From Desertivirga brevis (GTDB lineage Bacteria; Bacteroidota; Bacteroidia; Sphingobacteriales; Sphingobacteriaceae), in the NCBI RefSeq assembly GCF_017355835.1, contig NZ_JAFEWF010000002.1, positions 124,001 through 188,000 of the forward strand: 64,000 bases of DNA, read 5' to 3'. The notes beneath the pieces are model-generated. The model worked only from the letters and a program-made list of their open reading frames with translations. It was not told the origin of the DNA and ran no database searches. Every line of letters begins with the position of its first letter. Position 1 is the first letter of the stretch. A program made the position numbers and the translations under genes. Positions 1 through 9,819 of the stretch are shown here, in pieces.

Positions 1-2088
1 ATTACCTGATATAAGGTTATTCTCTAGATTAGTCTTGTTATGCTCCTGCTCAAGATTAACACTTGTAACAAAATGCTTAAATGCTTTGCTTAAATCTATC
101 CGTTGCCTTAGAAAATTGCCGTTATTAATATCACTGGAGGAGTTTAATATTTTACCAGAATAGAGGAGGGTGAAGTTCTTCACATTATACTGTCCCTCTA
201 TGCTATTAAGAAAGCCAGCATAAGTACTCTCTCTCACAAAGCTGTTAAATTGGTAGGTAACATTCCTCTGGTGACTTGTATAGAGACTCGCGCTAAAGTT
301 GACGAAGTGTTCGGGAGCTTTTTCTGTTAATCCTAAAAGATTAAAATCCCTTTCAAACTCCACCGTTCTGTAACGTTCAAGGAAACTGAAGTTGGAAGAG
401 GTATGCTCATAGCTTACCGAAGTAATAAGTTTAGTTGAAGCCGAATCGGGTGTAAAGGTTAGGGAATTTCTAGCTGAAATTTTAAAAGCAGCTCCGCGGT
501 TCTGTTTATTCCCGATAGCGGAAAATAAGTTAACATCGTTATCACTAAAGGCCACTTCTGTACTGAGCAGGGTATTCTTTGAGGGTTTAAGATCGGTTCC
601 AAAGGTTAAAAGATGTTTCTTCTTAGGGGTAATTAACAAGGATACTGGCTCGTAGTCTCCTTGTTTATCTCCTCCAATCGGCGGAACGAATTCAAATACT
701 CTACCGTTCGCAATAGAAGTTGTGCTTATTCTATAATTGCCTGCGTTAGGTCCAACATATGAAAAGCCAGGCCTGTAACGCGCCAGACTAGGATCTGTAC
801 TATAAACATATACCTCTGAAGAACCTAAGGTATCTACTTGTTTATACAGCACATCTATAGTATTAAAATCAACTGTATCAATATTAGATATATAGGCCTG
901 ATTAATATTATTCCCAATTTCTTTCAAATATCTTTTTTGTTGGTCTGACAGATTCTGTAAGAAAGGGCGGTTCTTATTATCCTGCTCGTTATAGTAGTTG
1001 AATTTAAAATGTAGTTTGTCTGAATAAGCTTCCTGGTTGAAATAGGTTAAAGACCGAGAGTAATTCTTATCCGAGTATTCAAATTCTATACTAATACGGC
1101 TATTCTGCGTAATAAGCTTTTTGGCTGTGAAAGTTAGTTCAGCCAAATTATAATTAATGATATAATCATTTTCCTGTCCTCGTTGCATTAATACGCCATC
1201 AATATATACCCGTTCTGTTCCTGAAAGGATGATGATGGCTTGCTCTCCATTGCTTCCCGTTATTCGATAAGGCCCCTGGTTTCCTTCTGTTCCGTTAAAT
1301 TGTAATCTAGAAGAACGGCCTTTAGCTACAGCCATTGATAAACCCGACTTGTAATTCCAGCCGCCAGATGAATAAGAAGTTGAGAAGGAAGCGCCTTGTG
1401 TCCTTTTAAAAAAATTCATGAAGTAACTGTCGGGCCTTCTGATCTCGTAGTCTCCTCCCGTTAGGATCGAATTTTTTCTTTTCAATTGAATAAAGACCTT
1501 GTCAAACTCGTTCAATTGTTGTGTATTGCCTTCTGCCTGAATAGGGATGTTATCGTCAGAAATTGCGGCAAGGATTTCCAGATCTTCAGTTATTTTACCT
1601 GATAGCTGCAACGTCATATTCGAATTCAAAGCAAGATCGTGGTTGTTTCCTACGCCCACACTTCTCGAAATGCTGCCGCTTTTATTTAAACCTTCAAGGT
1701 TAAAAAGAGTATTTGTTTCCTGCTTTTCTTTCTTTCGAAAAGCAGTATTATCGATCACCTCTTCCAAGATGCTATCTCTAGAATATTTGTAGTATCTTTT
1801 AGTAAATAGTACAGGAAAGGTTTTGTAGGTTACAATTACTGTTGATACGTCAGGTTTCCTTACCCAGATCAATACTGAGTTGGCCAGGTCGATAGAATAA
1901 GTAATTGGTGATATAATAAGACTGTCAAGGGTTTTTATTTCAACACTTCCGGGAACAATGCTTAGTGAGTCAAGAATTACCGTGTCGGCAACAATTGGAA
2001 TAACTTTTTGATGAAGTAAAGACTGCCCGTTTACTTTTTGAACAAGCAGTAGTAAACAGCCAGCCCAAAAAGTAAACAGTTTGAGCAT
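1..2088 (-). CDS. large putative outer-membrane/surface protein, 3' end beyond window
   Basis: The frame is open from an ATG at 2088 to the window edge (696 codons seen, no stop). It starts with a Sec signal (MLKLFTFWAGCLLLLV, then VNGQS). The rest alternates polar and aromatic residues with many short Tyr/Phe/Asn-rich strands, such as DKLHFKFNYYNEQDN, which suggests an outer-membrane beta-barrel or large surface protein. I recognise no catalytic motif. The start overlaps the stop of the upstream sensor kinase by one base (TGATG), so the two are probably translated together. The function is unknown. The signal peptide and strand pattern are seen; the barrel is inferred. Confidence 0.75.
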   Translation of the reverse strand, partial: MLKLFTFWAGCLLLLVQKVNGQSLLHQKVIPIVADTVILDSLSIVPGSVEIKTLDSLIISPITYSIDLANSVLIWVRKPDVSTVIVTYKTFPVLFTKRYYKYSRDSILEEVIDNTAFRKKEKQETNTLFNLEGLNKSGSISRSVGVGNNHDLALNSNMTLQLSGKITEDLEILAAISDDNIPIQAEGNTQQLNEFDKVFIQLKRKNSILTGGDYEIRRPDSYFMNFFKRTQGASFSTSYSSGGWNYKSGLSMAVAKGRSSRLQFNGTEGNQGPYRITGSNGEQAIIILSGTERVYIDGVLMQRGQENDYIINYNLAELTFTAKKLITQNSRISIEFEYSDKNYSRSLTYFNQEAYSDKLHFKFNYYNEQDNKNRPFLQNLSDQQKRYLKEIGNNINQAYISNIDTVDFNTIDVLYKQVDTLGSSEVYVYSTDPSLARYRPGFSYVGPNAGNYRISTTSIANGRVFEFVPPIGGDKQGDYEPVSLLITPKKKHLLTFGTDLKPSKNTLLSTEVAFSDNDVNLFSAIGNKQNRGAAFKISARNSLTFTPDSASTKLITSVSYEHTSSNFSFLERYRTVEFERDFNLLGLTEKAPEHFVNFSASLYTSHQRNVTYQFNSFVRESTYAGFLNSIEGQYNVKNFTLLYSGKILNSSSDINNGNFLRQRIDLSKAFKHFVTSVNLEQEHNKTNLENNLISGN

Positions 2089-5000
2089 CAGCTTGCTAAC
2101 GGAAGTGTGATATAAAATGTTGTCCCTTTGTTTTGTTCTGTTTCAAAGCGAATGGTTCCGAACATGTTTTCTATTGCCTGTTTAACAAAAGCTAGCCCAA
2201 GACCGGTTCCAGAACTTTTGGTAGTAAAATTGGGATTAAAAATCCTTTCACGCAAATCTTCGGGTATACCCTTTCCATTGTCTTTTACTTCAATATTAAC
2301 ATTCTTAGTGTCGGTGTTTAGGATTATTTCAATATTTCCCTTCCGGTAATCAGGAATTGCTTCTATAGCATTTTTAATTAAGTTGTTAAAAATTCTAAGT
2401 AAATGATCTTTACCGCCTTTTACAATAATATCACCTGCCGTAAGTTTGATGAAGGAAATGTTAAGATCCTCGCTATTCCTGTATACATCTATACTCTTGT
2501 CGATAATTTCACAGATCTCCAGGTTCTCAAACGGAGTATCGGGCATCTTGGCAAAATTCGAGAATTCGGATGCAATAAGTGATAAGCTTTCAATCTGTTC
2601 AATGAAGGACTTACTGAATTTCTCAAACTTCTTGTCGAAATTTGGATCTTTTTCTCTCCAGGATTTCTCCAACAATTGAACGCCCAATTTAAGTGGGGTT
2701 AATGGGTTTTTGATCTCATGGGCTACCTGCTTTGCCATTTCCCTCCAAGCAGATTCCCGCTCTGACCTCGCCAGCTTCTGTGCACTGTCTTCGAGTGCCA
2801 TGATCATATTATTGTATTCTTTGATCAGACCGCCAATCTCATCGTTACTCTTCCATTGAATAGGCTCGTTCCTACTACCAATCTGAATTTGTCCAAGACT
2901 TTTTCCTACCAGAGTAAGCGGATAAGTGATCTCGTTGGCCAGGAATATGGCAAATAAGGCAATTACAACCAATACAAGTGCATAGACGTTTATTAGAGTA
3001 TTAAGGTATGAGCCTACTCGCATGTCATAGTCCTGTTCGTTTGAATAGTATGGAAGGCTTAGATATGCGATAGTCTCATTTTCGTTATTGCGAATAGGCT
3101 TGTAGGCAGTAATGAATTTCATTCGTCCTATTTGTTCATAGTTCAGAAGCTCTGACCTTTGATATTTATTCAAATAGATAAAAGATTCTGCATTCATTAG
3201 TCGCTCAATAAAGCCATAGTCATATATATTGGGCTGAGTAGTAAAAATTACCCTGCCTTTAGTATCATATAGGTTAAGATCAGTTGCGTTAATTTCAGCA
3301 AAGGTGTGGAGGATCTGCTCGTTCGCACGGGAGAAACCATTGGTGAAAGTTCTGTTATTTTCAAGGGCAGTTTTAATCCTATTGATATTATTCGTTAGAT
3401 CTTGTTCCTGTTGTTTCTTAAACTGCTGGCTGATGCTGAAGTAGGTAATGCCTCCTACGATCATAAGTGTTACAACAATTGCAGCAACAAGGGAAGCCTG
3501 TATCCTTGTTTTGTAAAGGATTCTATTCCTCGAAATCAGGTAGCTCCAGCGATAGCCATTCAGCCTAAAGTTATCGTCGTGAAAAATCACCCAAATCTGA
3601 TGTATAAGAATCAATACTATAGAAAAGGAAAGCAATACTAAGAACAAGAACGATACGGAGGCAAGTTGAATAACCCAGGTAATTACGGGCTTGCTTACTA
3701 CAACTAGTTTCCTTGCTGTTGATTGATATATAATATGACTGTATCCATTCTTTTCGGTGTAAACAAACTTCCCTATATAACCTTTAAAATCATTATTTAC
3801 AAGATTGTAAATATAATCCCCATTTTGATTTAGAAGCCGCCCATTACTGTAGAAAGCAAAGGAATAGTTATTTAACTCATCATCGGTATTGATCTTTGCG
3901 TCGGCAAGGACTTCAGGAAAGGAGCCTTGTTCTTTGAAGGTTTTTGACTTCAGCTCGAAGGCTAAAGTACCTAATGATTGATTGTCGCGGTTTACTGGAA
4001 TAAGGGCAAAATAGTTCTGTAAGCCAAACGTATTATTAACCCGGTAGAAATATTCTGAAACCTTTATGGATCCTGATACAACTAGCTTTTTGTAATAATT
4101 TACTGCTTTTTCATCCTGCAGTGGAACGCCTTGCCAGTAAGGATGAACATCGAAGTCATATCTGGAGAGGTAACCATCAAAATAAAGCTTGCGCAGCTTG
4201 TTTTTGAGCGCTTCTTTATCCTCTTTTTGTTCCCCAAAGTATTCAGTAAGCAATTCTTCCTTCAACAGGTTCTGCTCGATGGAAAAGAAAAGGAGTACTG
4301 CGTTTGGATCATCTGCCGACTCGAGCCTCTGCGCTATCTCTTGTCTTTGGGCCCGCTCTTTAGTGTATTGGAAAGAGGCGAGTTTTATAGACGCGATTAT
4401 AGCAAACAGAAGGGTAGTAAATAGGAAAATAACAAGCTTGTACCCATGGTTTTTATTATAGAAAGCCCAGCCGCGAAGAAAAATAATGATGCCGAAGAAT
4501 AGTATGTGAATGCTTACAGAATTAAAGATCAACTGAGCGGTAAGGATAAAGGCTATACCTGCCAAAAAGATTATAAGTCGCTCTTTATTGGTTAGAGGTA
4601 GGCTCTCACCAATTGCCAGAACAATCTCAATTAGCAAATACACATTAAAAATAGCCACGCACATTAACAGAATACCGAGCCAACTATGCGGACTGAGATA
4701 AATGACGTTATTTAAATCAAAATTAATGTTCGATTGCGTTACTAAGCTATGGAATATTTCGTTGTGCTGGTAAGCAACTAAATAGATTATAATACCCAAT
4801 AAAGAGAATATGGCCAATGCCGGGAGCTTTCCGAAGCTATTACCAAAGAGGGATATTTCGAAACGGTAGCTGAAGATAAAGCATATGAACCAGCTAACCA
4901 TTATTGCATTGAGAAGGAAGTCGCCTAATGTGGGGAAGAAATAGCTACCATGATAATATTTTGCATCGAAAACAGGTACATCAAAATAAGTATCGAACCA

Positions 5001-5783
5001 TGCAAATTCAAGTGTTAGAATCCTGACAGTTAAAAAGTAGAGGAAAAATAATACAATACTCCATTTAACATAGCCCTTATTGGCCATAAGAATTGCAACG
5101 TAGTTAGCAAAGATGGTCGCAAAAAAAGCTGTCAGCAACCACATCCATAATTCAAGCTTCGAATAGAAAGTGTTTGTGATAGCTGATTTTAACCTTACTG
5201 CAAATAAATATTTACCTCCCGCGGTTTTTATATTATATACTTGTTTATCGTCGAAGTTTGCTATATCGAGATTATCCTCACTAATGAGATCTGAGGAGAA
5301 AGTATTTTTAAGGTGTTTGTTCTGAATCTTATACTCTGCCTTGATCGGTATAAGGAATACTACCGAAAATCTTCCATAAGTCTTCTTTACGGCTTCATAC
5401 CAGCCATTGTTGGGCCTGTAGAACGATGAACCTTCTTTCAAGCCAGCATCAGTTATTGGAGCAACTTTGTTGGTGCCCCAAAAAATAAGGTTATGGTCGT
5501 AATAAGTATGGACATAAATGGATCGCTCCTTTTCCAGTTCCTTTATGATAGAAATCGCAATATTAGGATCCTGGTGAGCTGTTTTCACAGCAGCTAGTTT
5601 CTTATTGTCGGCCAGGTAATTCGATATGAACTTCTCTTTTTTATTTAAATTACGCTCAATAGTACTGCCGTCAAACTCAAGTATCTCTGACTTATCGAAA
5701 GTAAAATGAATAGTAAGTGCAGTAGCAGCAAAGCTAATGGTTAGCAAAAAAAGCAGAAGTCGTATTTTAAAGGTAGCGCTCAC
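2088..5783 (-). CDS. large multi-pass sensor histidine kinase (NtrY-like)
   Basis: A 1231-residue membrane sensor kinase. A first helix lies near residues 5-25 and a block of hydrophobic helices spans about 213-475. An extracytoplasmic stretch follows, then helices near 730-755, 785-810 and 930-950. Next come a HAMP-like linker (950-1000), a HisKA domain with the phospho-acceptor His about residue 1022 in HEIKNPLTPLKLG, and a HATPase_c domain (N-box LIKNAIEA, G1 DNGKGIP, G2 GTGLGL). The HEIKNPLTP box is typical of NtrY-type kinases. No response regulator gene adjoins it. It is coupled by a one-base overlap to the downstream surface-protein gene, which could be its partner or target. The ligand is unknown. 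Confidence 0.9.
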   Translation of the reverse strand: MSATFKIRLLLFLLTISFAATALTIHFTFDKSEILEFDGSTIERNLNKKEKFISNYLADNKKLAAVKTAHQDPNIAISIIKELEKERSIYVHTYYDHNLIFWGTNKVAPITDAGLKEGSSFYRPNNGWYEAVKKTYGRFSVVFLIPIKAEYKIQNKHLKNTFSSDLISEDNLDIANFDDKQVYNIKTAGGKYLFAVRLKSAITNTFYSKLELWMWLLTAFFATIFANYVAILMANKGYVKWSIVLFFLYFLTVRILTLEFAWFDTYFDVPVFDAKYYHGSYFFPTLGDFLLNAIMVSWFICFIFSYRFEISLFGNSFGKLPALAIFSLLGIIIYLVAYQHNEIFHSLVTQSNINFDLNNVIYLSPHSWLGILLMCVAIFNVYLLIEIVLAIGESLPLTNKERLIIFLAGIAFILTAQLIFNSVSIHILFFGIIIFLRGWAFYNKNHGYKLVIFLFTTLLFAIIASIKLASFQYTKERAQRQEIAQRLESADDPNAVLLFFSIEQNLLKEELLTEYFGEQKEDKEALKNKLRKLYFDGYLSRYDFDVHPYWQGVPLQDEKAVNYYKKLVVSGSIKVSEYFYRVNNTFGLQNYFALIPVNRDNQSLGTLAFELKSKTFKEQGSFPEVLADAKINTDDELNNYSFAFYSNGRLLNQNGDYIYNLVNNDFKGYIGKFVYTEKNGYSHIIYQSTARKLVVVSKPVITWVIQLASVSFLFLVLLSFSIVLILIHQIWVIFHDDNFRLNGYRWSYLISRNRILYKTRIQASLVAAIVVTLMIVGGITYFSISQQFKKQQEQDLTNNINRIKTALENNRTFTNGFSRANEQILHTFAEINATDLNLYDTKGRVIFTTQPNIYDYGFIERLMNAESFIYLNKYQRSELLNYEQIGRMKFITAYKPIRNNENETIAYLSLPYYSNEQDYDMRVGSYLNTLINVYALVLVVIALFAIFLANEITYPLTLVGKSLGQIQIGSRNEPIQWKSNDEIGGLIKEYNNMIMALEDSAQKLARSERESAWREMAKQVAHEIKNPLTPLKLGVQLLEKSWREKDPNFDKKFEKFSKSFIEQIESLSLIASEFSNFAKMPDTPFENLEICEIIDKSIDVYRNSEDLNISFIKLTAGDIIVKGGKDHLLRIFNNLIKNAIEAIPDYRKGNIEIILNTDTKNVNIEVKDNGKGIPEDLRERIFNPNFTTKSSGTGLGLAFVKQAIENMFGTIRFETEQNKGTTFYITLPLAS

Positions 5784-5941
5784 TTATTAAAAGATTTTAG
5801 AGCTGGTAAATGAATTTTCGCAATATAGAAATAAACCTACCACAAATAAAAAACATAAAACCCGCATCAACTTATCACGATCCGGTATGAAAGTACTTAT
5901 TAGGATCTATATTAGTATTAAAGAACAAACTATACTTTCAT

Positions 5942-5975
5942 AAAAAAGACAGATGCATACCCGCACCTGTCTTTT
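5942..5975 (-). terminator. intrinsic terminator after fabD
   Basis: On the minus strand AAAAGACAGGTGC pairs with GCATCTGTCTTTT (one G-T wobble) around a six-base loop, and the 3' arm ends in a T run. It lies 24 bp past the fabD stop. Confidence 0.85.
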
Positions 5976-5999
5976 AACATCTCAATGATATGAACTTAA

Positions 6000-6878
6000 C
6001 TACAATGTACCGCTACTTGTTTGAACAGTTCGGTCTACTTTTTTAATTAAGCCCTGAAGTACATTCCCTGGACCTACTTCTGTAAATGATGTGGCTCCAT
6101 CTTCCAGCATTTTTTTAACGGTTTGTGTCCAACGTACTGCACCTGTTAGCTGAGCAATTAAATTATGCTTAATACTGGTAGGGTCAGTATAAGGTTTTGC
6201 ATCTATGTTTTGATACACTGGGCAAACTGGAGTCTTAACGTCTGTTGATGCAATGGCGCTTTCTAATTCTGCTCTTGCTGCTTCCATAAGGGGAGAATGG
6301 AAAGCTCCGCTAACGTTAAGCTTTAACGCTCTTTTTGCGCCTCTTTCTGTTAGAAATGCGCATGCTTTATCTACTCCCTCAACGCTGCCAGAGATAACTA
6401 ACTGCCCCGGACAATTATAATTTGCAGGCACTACAACTTCGCTAACCATATCACAAACTTCTTCAACAGAGTAGTCATCTAAGCCAAGTATGGCAGCCAT
6501 TGCGCCTTCCTGAATCTCACATGCTTTTTGCATTGCATTAGCCCGCGCTGCAACAAGTCTCAAGCCATCTTCAAACGATAAGGCTCCCGCAGCTACCAAG
6601 GCGGAAAATTCGCCTAAGGAATGCCCGGCAACCATTTCAGGCTTAAAATCTTCCAGTACAGAAGCTAATATAACCGAATGAAGGAAGATAGCAGGTTGAG
6701 TTACATTTGTTTGTTTAAGATCATCTTCAGTACCATTAAACATCACATCAGTAATCCTAAATCCTAAAATTTCATTAGCTTTTTCAAATAGATCTTTAGC
6801 TTTAGCTGATTGTTCATATAGCTCTTTGCCCATACCTGGGAATTGAGCTCCTTGTCCTGGAAATACGTATGCTTTCAT
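6000..6878 (-). CDS. fabD: malonyl-CoA:ACP transacylase
   Basis: FabD transfers malonyl from CoA to acyl carrier protein to start type II fatty-acid elongation. The 292-residue protein has the N-terminal VFPGQGAQFPGMG loop, the nucleophile elbow GHSLGEF (Ser87) and the catalytic His context SGAFHSPLM. Near the end is GPGNVLQGLIKK. The length is usual for the family. I chose the ATG at 6878 (MKAYVFPGQG) because the family begins there; an in-frame ATG at 6887 adds three residues and sits in an inverted repeat. The gene lies 97 bp downstream of folE and has its own terminator. Confidence 0.95.
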   Translation of the reverse strand: MKAYVFPGQGAQFPGMGKELYEQSAKAKDLFEKANEILGFRITDVMFNGTEDDLKQTNVTQPAIFLHSVILASVLEDFKPEMVAGHSLGEFSALVAAGALSFEDGLRLVAARANAMQKACEIQEGAMAAILGLDDYSVEEVCDMVSEVVVPANYNCPGQLVISGSVEGVDKACAFLTERGAKRALKLNVSGAFHSPLMEAARAELESAIASTDVKTPVCPVYQNIDAKPYTDPTSIKHNLIAQLTGAVRWTQTVKKMLEDGATSFTEVGPGNVLQGLIKKVDRTVQTSSGTL

Positions 6879-6885
6879 AATGACC

Positions 6886-6914
6886 ATCCCAATTTTGCTG
6901 TTAAGGATTGGGAT
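6886..6914 (-). promoter_or_regulatory. inverted repeat in the fabD leader
   Basis: Perfect 8-bp arms ATCCCAAT (6886-6893) and ATTGGGAT (6907-6914) are separated by 13 bases. The structure ends 7 nt before the chosen fabD start codon. No T run follows, so it is not an obvious folE terminator. It could be an operator or an RNA hairpin near the ribosome-binding region. Confidence 0.4.
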
Positions 6915-6975
6915 AAATTTTTTAATTATTTATGGTTAAGATTGATCCTGATATATTAATTCTACAGATGATGGC

Positions 6976-7620
6976 TTAATCAAGGCTGGCTGTTATCAAT
7001 CTCAGAAACTCTGCCCTGGTTTTTTCGTCCTTAAATGCACCGGTAAATGCGGAGGTTGTAGTAACAGAATTTTGTTTTTGAATGCCTCTCATGCTCATGC
7101 AAAGGTGGCGGCATTCAATTACCACTGCTACCCCTAATGGTTGAAGAGTTTCATGAATGCAATCCCGAATCTCATTTGTTAGTCTCTCCTGCACTTGTAG
7201 TCTTCTTGCGTATGCCTCAACAACCCTCGGGATCTTGCTCAAGCCAACAATGTGTCCGTTAGGTATATAAGCAACATGTGCTTTACCTAAAAAAGGAAGC
7301 ATATGATGTTCACACATTGAATAAACCTCAATGTCTTTTACAACAACCATTTGGCTATATTCCTCCTTAAACATAGCGCTTTTCAATATTTCCTCAGGCT
7401 TGATATCGTACCCATGAGTAAGAAACTGAAGAGCTTTTGCCACACGCTCTGGAGTTTTAAGTAAACCTTCGCGACTAGGATCTTCCCCCAGGTCCTTTAG
7501 GATCTCACTGTAGTGGGAGGCAATACTTTCTATTTTCTTAGGATTGTATCTGTCGATTTTCACATAGCCGTCGAGTTCGTTCTCTTGGGCCATGAAATTG
7601 GTCTGTTCTTGATCTGCCAT
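6976..7620 (-). CDS. folE: GTP cyclohydrolase I
   Basis: FolE opens GTP to 7,8-dihydroneopterin triphosphate, the first step of folate, biopterin and 7-deazaguanine synthesis. In 214 residues it has the family signature [16 protein letters not shown] and the [10 protein letters not shown] motif. The zinc ligands are visible as Cys103, His106 and Cys174, with the same 71-residue spacing between cysteines as in the Escherichia coli enzyme. It starts 7 bp after the pterin synthase gene, so the two form an operon. Confidence 0.96.
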   Translation of the reverse strand: MADQEQTNFMAQENELDGYVKIDRYNPKKIESIASHYSEILKDLGEDPSREGLLKTPERVAKALQFLTHGYDIKPEEILKSAMFKEEYSQMVVVKDIEVYSMCEHHMLPFLGKAHVAYIPNGHIVGLSKIPRVVEAYARRLQVQERLTNEIRDCIHETLQPLGVAVVIECRHLCMSMRGIQKQNSVTTTSAFTGAFKDEKTRAEFLRLITASLD

Positions 7621-7627
7621 GAATTTT

Positions 7628-8041
7628 TTATTCTCCGAAGTACTCTACAAAATTATTTTCAGTCTCTACAAGTTTTACCCCGTGTAGAGCAACGTTCAAA
7701 GAATCAAGTTGAGCTTTCAATTGTTTAAAGATTTCAATTGCTAAAACTTCCGTTGATGCCATTTTGCCTTTCATAAAATCTACATCCAAATTGATGTTTT
7801 TATGATCAAGTTTATCGGTTACATGAGTACGGATAATGTCCCGAAGCACTTTAAGGTCTATAACGAAACCGGTTTCCGGATCAACCTCACCCTTTACGGT
7901 GACAAAAAGTTCGTAGTTATGCCCGTGCCAATTCGGATTAGAGCACTTACCGAACACCTCCATATTTTGTTCATTGCTCCATTCCTCCTTAAACAACTTA
8001 TGGGCTGCATTGAATTGCTCTCTGCGGGTTATGTATATCAT
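7628..8041 (-). CDS. 6-pyruvoyl-/6-carboxy-tetrahydropterin synthase family protein
   Basis: A 137-residue T-fold enzyme acting on dihydroneopterin triphosphate, the FolE product made by the next gene. The zinc histidines are His14 (FNAAHKL), His39 and His41 (HGHNY), and the catalytic Cys is Cys33. The motif CSNPNWHGH has five residues between Cys and HGH. That spacing is known from 6-pyruvoyl-tetrahydropterin synthases; classical QueD has three. Automatic annotation will probably say QueD. The pathway (biopterin-type pterin or queuosine) cannot be settled here. It is first in an operon with folE. Confidence 0.85.
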   Translation of the reverse strand: MIYITRREQFNAAHKLFKEEWSNEQNMEVFGKCSNPNWHGHNYELFVTVKGEVDPETGFVIDLKVLRDIIRTHVTDKLDHKNINLDVDFMKGKMASTEVLAIEIFKQLKAQLDSLNVALHGVKLVETENNFVEYFGE

Positions 8042-8059
8042 TCTTAATCAAATAAAGCA

Positions 8060-8067
8060 CAAACTTA
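8060..8067 (-). promoter_or_regulatory. candidate -7 box for the pterin synthase-folE operon
   Basis: TAAGTTTG on the minus strand matches the Bacteroidota -7 consensus TAnnTTTG and lies 18 nt before the ATG at 8041. No clear TTTG lies at the expected -33 position. Confidence 0.4.
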
Positions 8068-8203
8068 CACAAAATTTATATTTAGGAATTTTAGTATGCC
8101 GATATAATCATTTTCTGACTTTTCGATTAGTTTGCTTATTGCCACTTAATAGTCAAATATCTGCTGAGATTATTTACAAAAGGAACAGAAAGGCAACAAT
8201 AGT

Positions 8204-8211
8204 TAAATTTG
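8204..8211 (+). promoter_or_regulatory. candidate -7 box directly before mqnB
   Basis: TAAATTTG fits TAnnTTTG and ends only 3 nt before the ATG at 8215, implying a leaderless or nearly leaderless transcript. The -33 element is not clear. Confidence 0.4.
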
Positions 8212-8214
8212 CGC

Positions 8215-8850
8215 ATGAAATTGTTGCTGGTTGCGGCTACTTCTTTTGAAATTCAGCCTTTTATTTCATATTACAGCTCTACAGAACTTGAGAGGAAACA
8301 TGACGTGGACGTGTTGGTTACAGGGGTGGGGATGGTGGCCACAGCATTTTCATTGGGCCGGAAATTTTCGGAAGGCAGGTATGATTTTGCTATAAATGCT
8401 GGGATCGCTGGCTCCTTCAATAAAAATATAGAAATTGGGGAGACGGTGGTTGTTAAGGATGATCGTTTTGTCGAACTGGGGGCAGAAGATAACGAAAGTT
8501 TCCTAAGTATTGAGGAGCTAGGATTTGGTATAAGCACATATTTTTCATCGTTTACCAATTCATTCCTTGAATCTCTAAAAGCAGTCTCCGGTATTACAGT
8601 AAATAAGGTCCATGGGCGTTTAAGTTCTATTGAAAGCACACTTAATCTTTTCAATCCTGATGTTGAAAGTATGGAGGGGGCCGCCTTTTTATTCGCATGC
8701 AGGGAGGTTGATATACCTGCCGTAGAGCTTCGGAGTATTTCGAATTATGTAGAGCCTAGGAACAGGGATAGCTGGCAGATAACTTTAGCTATTACTAATT
8801 TAAATGATACTCTAATTCGTTTTGTCGAACATTTATCAAAGGACGAATAA
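8215..8850 (+). CDS. mqnB: futalosine hydrolase
   Basis: MqnB removes adenine or hypoxanthine from (aminodeoxy)futalosine in the futalosine route to menaquinone. The 211-residue protein has the nucleoside-phosphorylase-like fold pattern: LLVAATSFEI at the start, NAGIAGSF in the middle, and VESMEGAAFLFAC plus ELRSISNYVEPR at the substrate site. I chose the ATG at 8215 over a TTG two codons upstream, because a TAnnTTTG box overlaps that TTG. The next gene, 46 bp on, is mqnD, which supports the assignment. Confidence 0.9.
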   Translation: MKLLLVAATSFEIQPFISYYSSTELERKHDVDVLVTGVGMVATAFSLGRKFSEGRYDFAINAGIAGSFNKNIEIGETVVVKDDRFVELGAEDNESFLSIEELGFGISTYFSSFTNSFLESLKAVSGITVNKVHGRLSSIESTLNLFNPDVESMEGAAFLFACREVDIPAVELRSISNYVEPRNRDSWQITLAITNLNDTLIRFVEHLSKDE

Positions 8851-8896
8851 CTTCCTTGATAAACCCGACTTTCGTTTAACATACAAAACCAAATAT

Positions 8897-9799
8897 ATGA
8901 AGCTGACACTTGGCTTTTCACCTTGCCCAAACGATACCTTTATTTTTGATGCTCTAATTCATCATAAAATTGATACGGAGGGTCTGGAGTTTGAAGTGTT
9001 TTTTGATGATGTTGAAACACTTAATCAAAAAGCTTTCCGGCAGGAACTCGATATTACTAAGCTAAGTTTTCATGCCTTTGCTTACGCTATTCAGCACTAC
9101 GTTCTTCTTGATGCAGGCAGCGCGCTCGGATTTGGGGTAGGACCGCTGGTTATTAGCAAGAAGTCTTTAATGGAACTGCTCTTAGAAAATGGAGTCCAGC
9201 ATAGAGAGTCAGAAAGCGCAAGCGAAATTGTGGAAGAAGACATTAAACCGTATTTATCAAATTTAAAAATTGGCATTCCTGGCAAATACACTACGGCAAA
9301 TTTTCTTTTAAGTTGGCTTCTCCCTGATGCCAATAATAAGGAAGAGCTTGTTTTTTCAGATATAGAGGATGCAGCTATTCGCGGCGATATAGATCTAGGA
9401 CTAATAATTCACGAGAACAGATTCACCTATCGTGAGAGGGGATTAAAAAAGATCTTTGACTTGGGTGATTTGTGGGAGCGACAAACAGGATGTGCCATTC
9501 CTTTGGGAGGAATTGTGATAAAAAGAAACCTGCCAGAGGAAGTCAAATTGAAATTTAACAGGGTATTGCGTAAAAGCGTTGAGTTTGCTTTTGCAAATCC
9601 TAAGTCTTCCATTGATTTTATCCGCCAGCACGCCCAGGCAATGGAAGAGGAAGTGATGTACAAACACATTGAATTGTATGTAAATAAATACTCTGTGGAT
9701 TTAGGCGATGAGGGAAGAAAGGCGATAAAATTGCTATTTAGCAAAGCTTCTGAATTGAAGATTATACCGTTTTTAGATGACAATATATTTTTAACCTGA
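8897..9799 (+). CDS. mqnD: 1,4-dihydroxy-6-naphthoate synthase
   Basis: MqnD converts cyclic dehypoxanthine futalosine to 1,4-dihydroxy-6-naphthoate. The 300-residue protein begins MKLTLGFSPCPNDTFIFDAL, the family's typical N-terminus. It continues with a periplasmic-binding-protein-like fold, including KLSFHAFAYA and GLIIHENRFTY. I chose the ATG at 8897 because upstream in-frame codons overlap mqnB and do not match the family start. Together with mqnB this indicates the futalosine menaquinone pathway; other mqn genes are not in the window. Confidence 0.94.
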   Translation: MKLTLGFSPCPNDTFIFDALIHHKIDTEGLEFEVFFDDVETLNQKAFRQELDITKLSFHAFAYAIQHYVLLDAGSALGFGVGPLVISKKSLMELLLENGVQHRESESASEIVEEDIKPYLSNLKIGIPGKYTTANFLLSWLLPDANNKEELVFSDIEDAAIRGDIDLGLIIHENRFTYRERGLKKIFDLGDLWERQTGCAIPLGGIVIKRNLPEEVKLKFNRVLRKSVEFAFANPKSSIDFIRQHAQAMEEEVMYKHIELYVNKYSVDLGDEGRKAIKLLFSKASELKIIPFLDDNIFLT

Positions 9800-9819
9800 T
9801 TTTCTTAGTCACTTTTATA

